This document shows positions 33,519 to 34,921 of a stretch of DNA of 34,921 nucleotides, piece after piece (positions within the stretch are counted from its first letter, which is position 1; every line of letters starts with the position of its first letter). The DNA is from Macrococcoides caseolyticum (lineage in GTDB: Bacteria > Bacillota > Bacilli > Staphylococcales > Staphylococcaceae): positions 1-34,921 of the forward strand of contig NZ_JAHCPS010000016.1 of assembly GCF_021366795.1 (NCBI RefSeq). The letters are read 5' to 3'. Under the pieces are notes generated by a model. It had not been told where the DNA came from and did no database searches. It was given only the letters and a program-made list of their open reading frames with translations. A program made the position numbers and the translations under genes.

Positions 33519-34159
33519 TTACGCTCTGCCTCCGAAATTCTTAAATACGTTGGTTCAAATGTATGTGCATCTACTAAATGATCTTCTGTAATCAATCGTC
33601 TTATTTCCGCACTACGAGGAATGCAGTAATAAGTCGGACCTTTGAGTTGTTCCGACAATTTTTCTGAGTCTATACCGATAAATAAATACGGCAGATGCTG
33701 ATCTCTTAACTTTTGATTTAACGCATCAATTGAAATATATGCATCTTCTTCAATACATTCTAATTTAACACCTTTAAATCTATAAATACCTGAATAAACA
33801 TATCCTCTTCTTGCATCCACTACTGGTACTAATAAAAACTCATGCATTCTCACAGTTGCAGCAATAACAGACAAACTAGAGACTGCATAAAGTGGAATAT
33901 TAAGCGTATAAGCAAGCGTCTTTGCAGCAGTAACACCAATGCGTAAGCCCGTATATGAACCAGGACCTTTCGCGACAACAATACCTTCAATATCTTTCAT
34001 TTCTAAATTTGTATACTTTAAAAGAGATTCTATTTGAGACATTAAAGTAATCGAATGATTCACGTTCATCCCACTATTAAATTCAGCTAATACTTCGTTA
34101 CCGTCTGTAATACTCACTGATAATGGTTGATTACTCGTATCGATATGTAGTAGTTTCAT
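33491..34159 (-). CDS. tsaB: t6A biosynthesis scaffold protein TsaB
   Basis: Inactive TsaD paralogue of 222 residues that dimerises with TsaD. I start it at the ATG at 34159 (MKLLHIDTSNQPLSVSI), matching the family. A TTG two codons upstream is possible. Motifs: HIDTSNQPLSVSITDG, GIVVAKGPGSYTGLRIGVT, and VDARRGYVYSGIYRF. The catalytic metal ligands of TsaD are absent, as expected. The gene starts inside the end of tsaE and overlaps rimI, so the four genes are tightly coupled. Confidence 0.95.
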   Translation of the reverse strand: MKLLHIDTSNQPLSVSITDGNEVLAEFNSGMNVNHSITLMSQIESLLKYTNLEMKDIEGIVVAKGPGSYTGLRIGVTAAKTLAYTLNIPLYAVSSLSVIAATVRMHEFLLVPVVDARRGYVYSGIYRFKGVKLECIEEDAYISIDALNQKLRDQHLPYLFIGIDSEKLSEQLKGPTYYCIPRSAEIRRLITEDHLVDAHTFEPTYLRISEAERNWQNNQDSQ

Positions 34160-34601
34160 ACTCAATTTGCTCCTTTAAATTCATTGAACGTGCACCTTTT
34201 GCATTGATTTTAAAGAGACGTCTCGATTCGTCAATACGTTCAATCTCAATTTGTAAATAATCATCCGGCAGGAAATCAACAATCATTTGTGGCCATTCTA
34301 CTAACGTCACACCATCTCCGTAGAAATAATCATCAAACCCTAAATCATCTTCTGCACCCTCTAAACGATAGCAATCCATATGATGAAATGGCATACGCCC
34401 TTCATAGGATTTAATGATATTAAATGTAGGGGAACTGATGACACCTGTTACACCTAATGCTTTTCCAAAATATTGACTGAACGTAGTTTTACCAACACCT
34501 AGGTCACCTTTTAATAAAATAACCGTTTGTGGTTTTGAAAACTTTGCTATAATCTCAGCAATCTTTTCTGTTTCTGTAATTGAATTAATTAGTAATTCCA
34601 T
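34131..34601 (-). CDS. tsaE: t6A biosynthesis ATPase TsaE
   Basis: Small P-loop ATPase of 156 residues required for t6A formation. Walker A is LLKGDLGVGKTTFSQYFGKA. ISSPTFNIIKSYEGRMPFHHMDCYRLEG carries the switch-like segment, and VTLVEWPQMI the family Glu-Trp-Pro. The start at 34601 (MELLINSITETEK) has AGGTGA just upstream. The GTG at 34610 lies within that site and is not a likely start. First gene of tsaE-tsaB-rimI-tsaD. An extended -10 TGATACAAT (34631-34639, minus strand) is a plausible promoter. Confidence 0.95.
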   Translation of the reverse strand: MELLINSITETEKIAEIIAKFSKPQTVILLKGDLGVGKTTFSQYFGKALGVTGVISSPTFNIIKSYEGRMPFHHMDCYRLEGAEDDLGFDDYFYGDGVTLVEWPQMIVDFLPDDYLQIEIERIDESRRLFKINAKGARSMNLKEQIEYETTTYRYE

Positions 34602-34673
34602 CTGCTTCACCTGTTTTTCAAATATGTATTATTGTATCACGAATTGATTAAATTCATATAGTTGATTTGCTTT

Positions 34674-34789
34674 GTGAGTGAGCTGAATAATGTATATGTC
34701 GCTCACTCACATTATTATTTATATATTTAACCACGTTCAGTGAGCGAATTAGTATGTATTTCGCTCACTCACTAACCATTTATATATTT
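34674..34789. repeat. Two related hairpin repeats in direct order
   Basis: Hairpin 1: GTGAGTGAGC (34674-34683) with GCTCACTCAC (34701-34710). Hairpin 2: AGTGAGCGAA (34739-34748) with TTCGCTCACT (34760-34769). Each right arm continues into a similar AT-rich tail containing TTTATATATTTA, so an arm-plus-tail unit of about 30 bp is repeated with a period of roughly 60 bp. It lies between the rRNA terminator and tsaE. This and the terminator are the only structure I see in 34611-34828. Confidence 0.8.
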
Positions 34790-34795
34790 ATAAAC

Positions 34796-34821
34796 AAAAA
34801 AGAGACCCCGAAGGATCTCTT
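34796..34821 (-). terminator. rRNA operon terminator with UUCG loop
   Basis: On the minus strand AGAGATCC-TTCG-GGGTCTCT (34801-34820, one G-U pair) is followed by TTTTTT. It sits just downstream of the 5S 3' end. Confidence 0.92.
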
Positions 34822-34828
34822 ATGAATT

Positions 34829-34921
34829 GCCCGGCAACGTCCTACTCTCGCAGATCGTAAGACCAACTACCATCGGCGCTAGAGAGCTTAACTTCTGTGT
34901 TCGGTATGGGAACAGGTGTGA
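34829..34921 (-). rRNA. rrf: 5S ribosomal RNA (5' end off window)
   Basis: The reverse complement begins TCACACCTGTTCCCATACCG, continues with GAACACAGAAGTTAAGC, CGATGGTAGT and GAGAGTAGGACG, and ends GTTGCCGGGC. This is the conserved 5S sequence from about base 23 to the 3' end. The remaining 5' bases and the rest of the rRNA operon lie beyond the right edge. The 3' boundary is estimated from known staphylococcal 5S ends. Confidence 0.95.

Overview
The window looks like a low-GC Gram-positive chromosome from the family Staphylococcaceae. The protein sequences and gene order sit between Bacillus and Staphylococcus, and Macrococcus or a close relative is my best guess (inference). The block tsaE-tsaB-rimI-tsaD / ABC-F / rex / tatA-tatC together with mroQ / groES-groEL matches, from memory, the ydiB-to-groEL region of B. 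subtilis. scrR-scrB-scrK lying between rex and groESL is a staphylococcal arrangement. In Staphylococcus aureus the agr quorum-sensing locus lies between mroQ and scrK. Here that interval holds other genes and no agr gene is visible.

Layout. 1-5730, minus strand: a type I restriction-modification operon hsdR-hsdM-hsdS, visibly more AT-rich than its surroundings, with hsdS running off the left edge. 6020-9328, minus: a response regulator, ABC-2 exporter ATPase, permease and one-TM histidine kinase, with an array of 11-bp repeats in front of the exporter gene that looks like the regulator's binding site. 9499-10007: a small orphan protein, repeats, a terminator and a possible gene remnant. 10008-12977, minus: a siderophore-type binding protein and two FecCD permeases with no ATPase, behind a double Fur box. 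13102-15176: groES-groEL with CIRCE and CtsR-like operators, divergent from mroQ.

16175-23164 is the accessory interval: a two-domain PPK2-type polyphosphate kinase, an M3 oligopeptidase, an LPXTG surface protein, a two-domain VOC protein with a nitroreductase, and an RpiR-type regulator. 23310-26767, minus: scrR-scrB-scrK with a visible internal promoter and operator. A NERD-domain protein and a 45-bp tandem repeat follow.

27911-29573, minus: rex-tatA-tatC. 29731-31647, plus: an ABC-F ATPase. 31667-31826: a dense cluster of DnaA-box-like 9-mers, then a 34-codon hydrophobic peptide gene absent from routine ORF calls. 32068-34601, minus: tsaE-tsaB-rimI-tsaD (t6A tRNA modification). The right end holds paired hairpin repeats, an rRNA-operon terminator and the 3' part of a 5S rRNA gene on the minus strand.

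The sequence suggests several working units: a restriction barrier, a peptide-stress sensing and export module, Fur-controlled iron uptake, dual-controlled chaperonins, sucrose-6-phosphate breakdown, redox-sensed Tat export, and tRNA modification. Many gene ends carry hairpin terminators that abut or overlap the stop codon.
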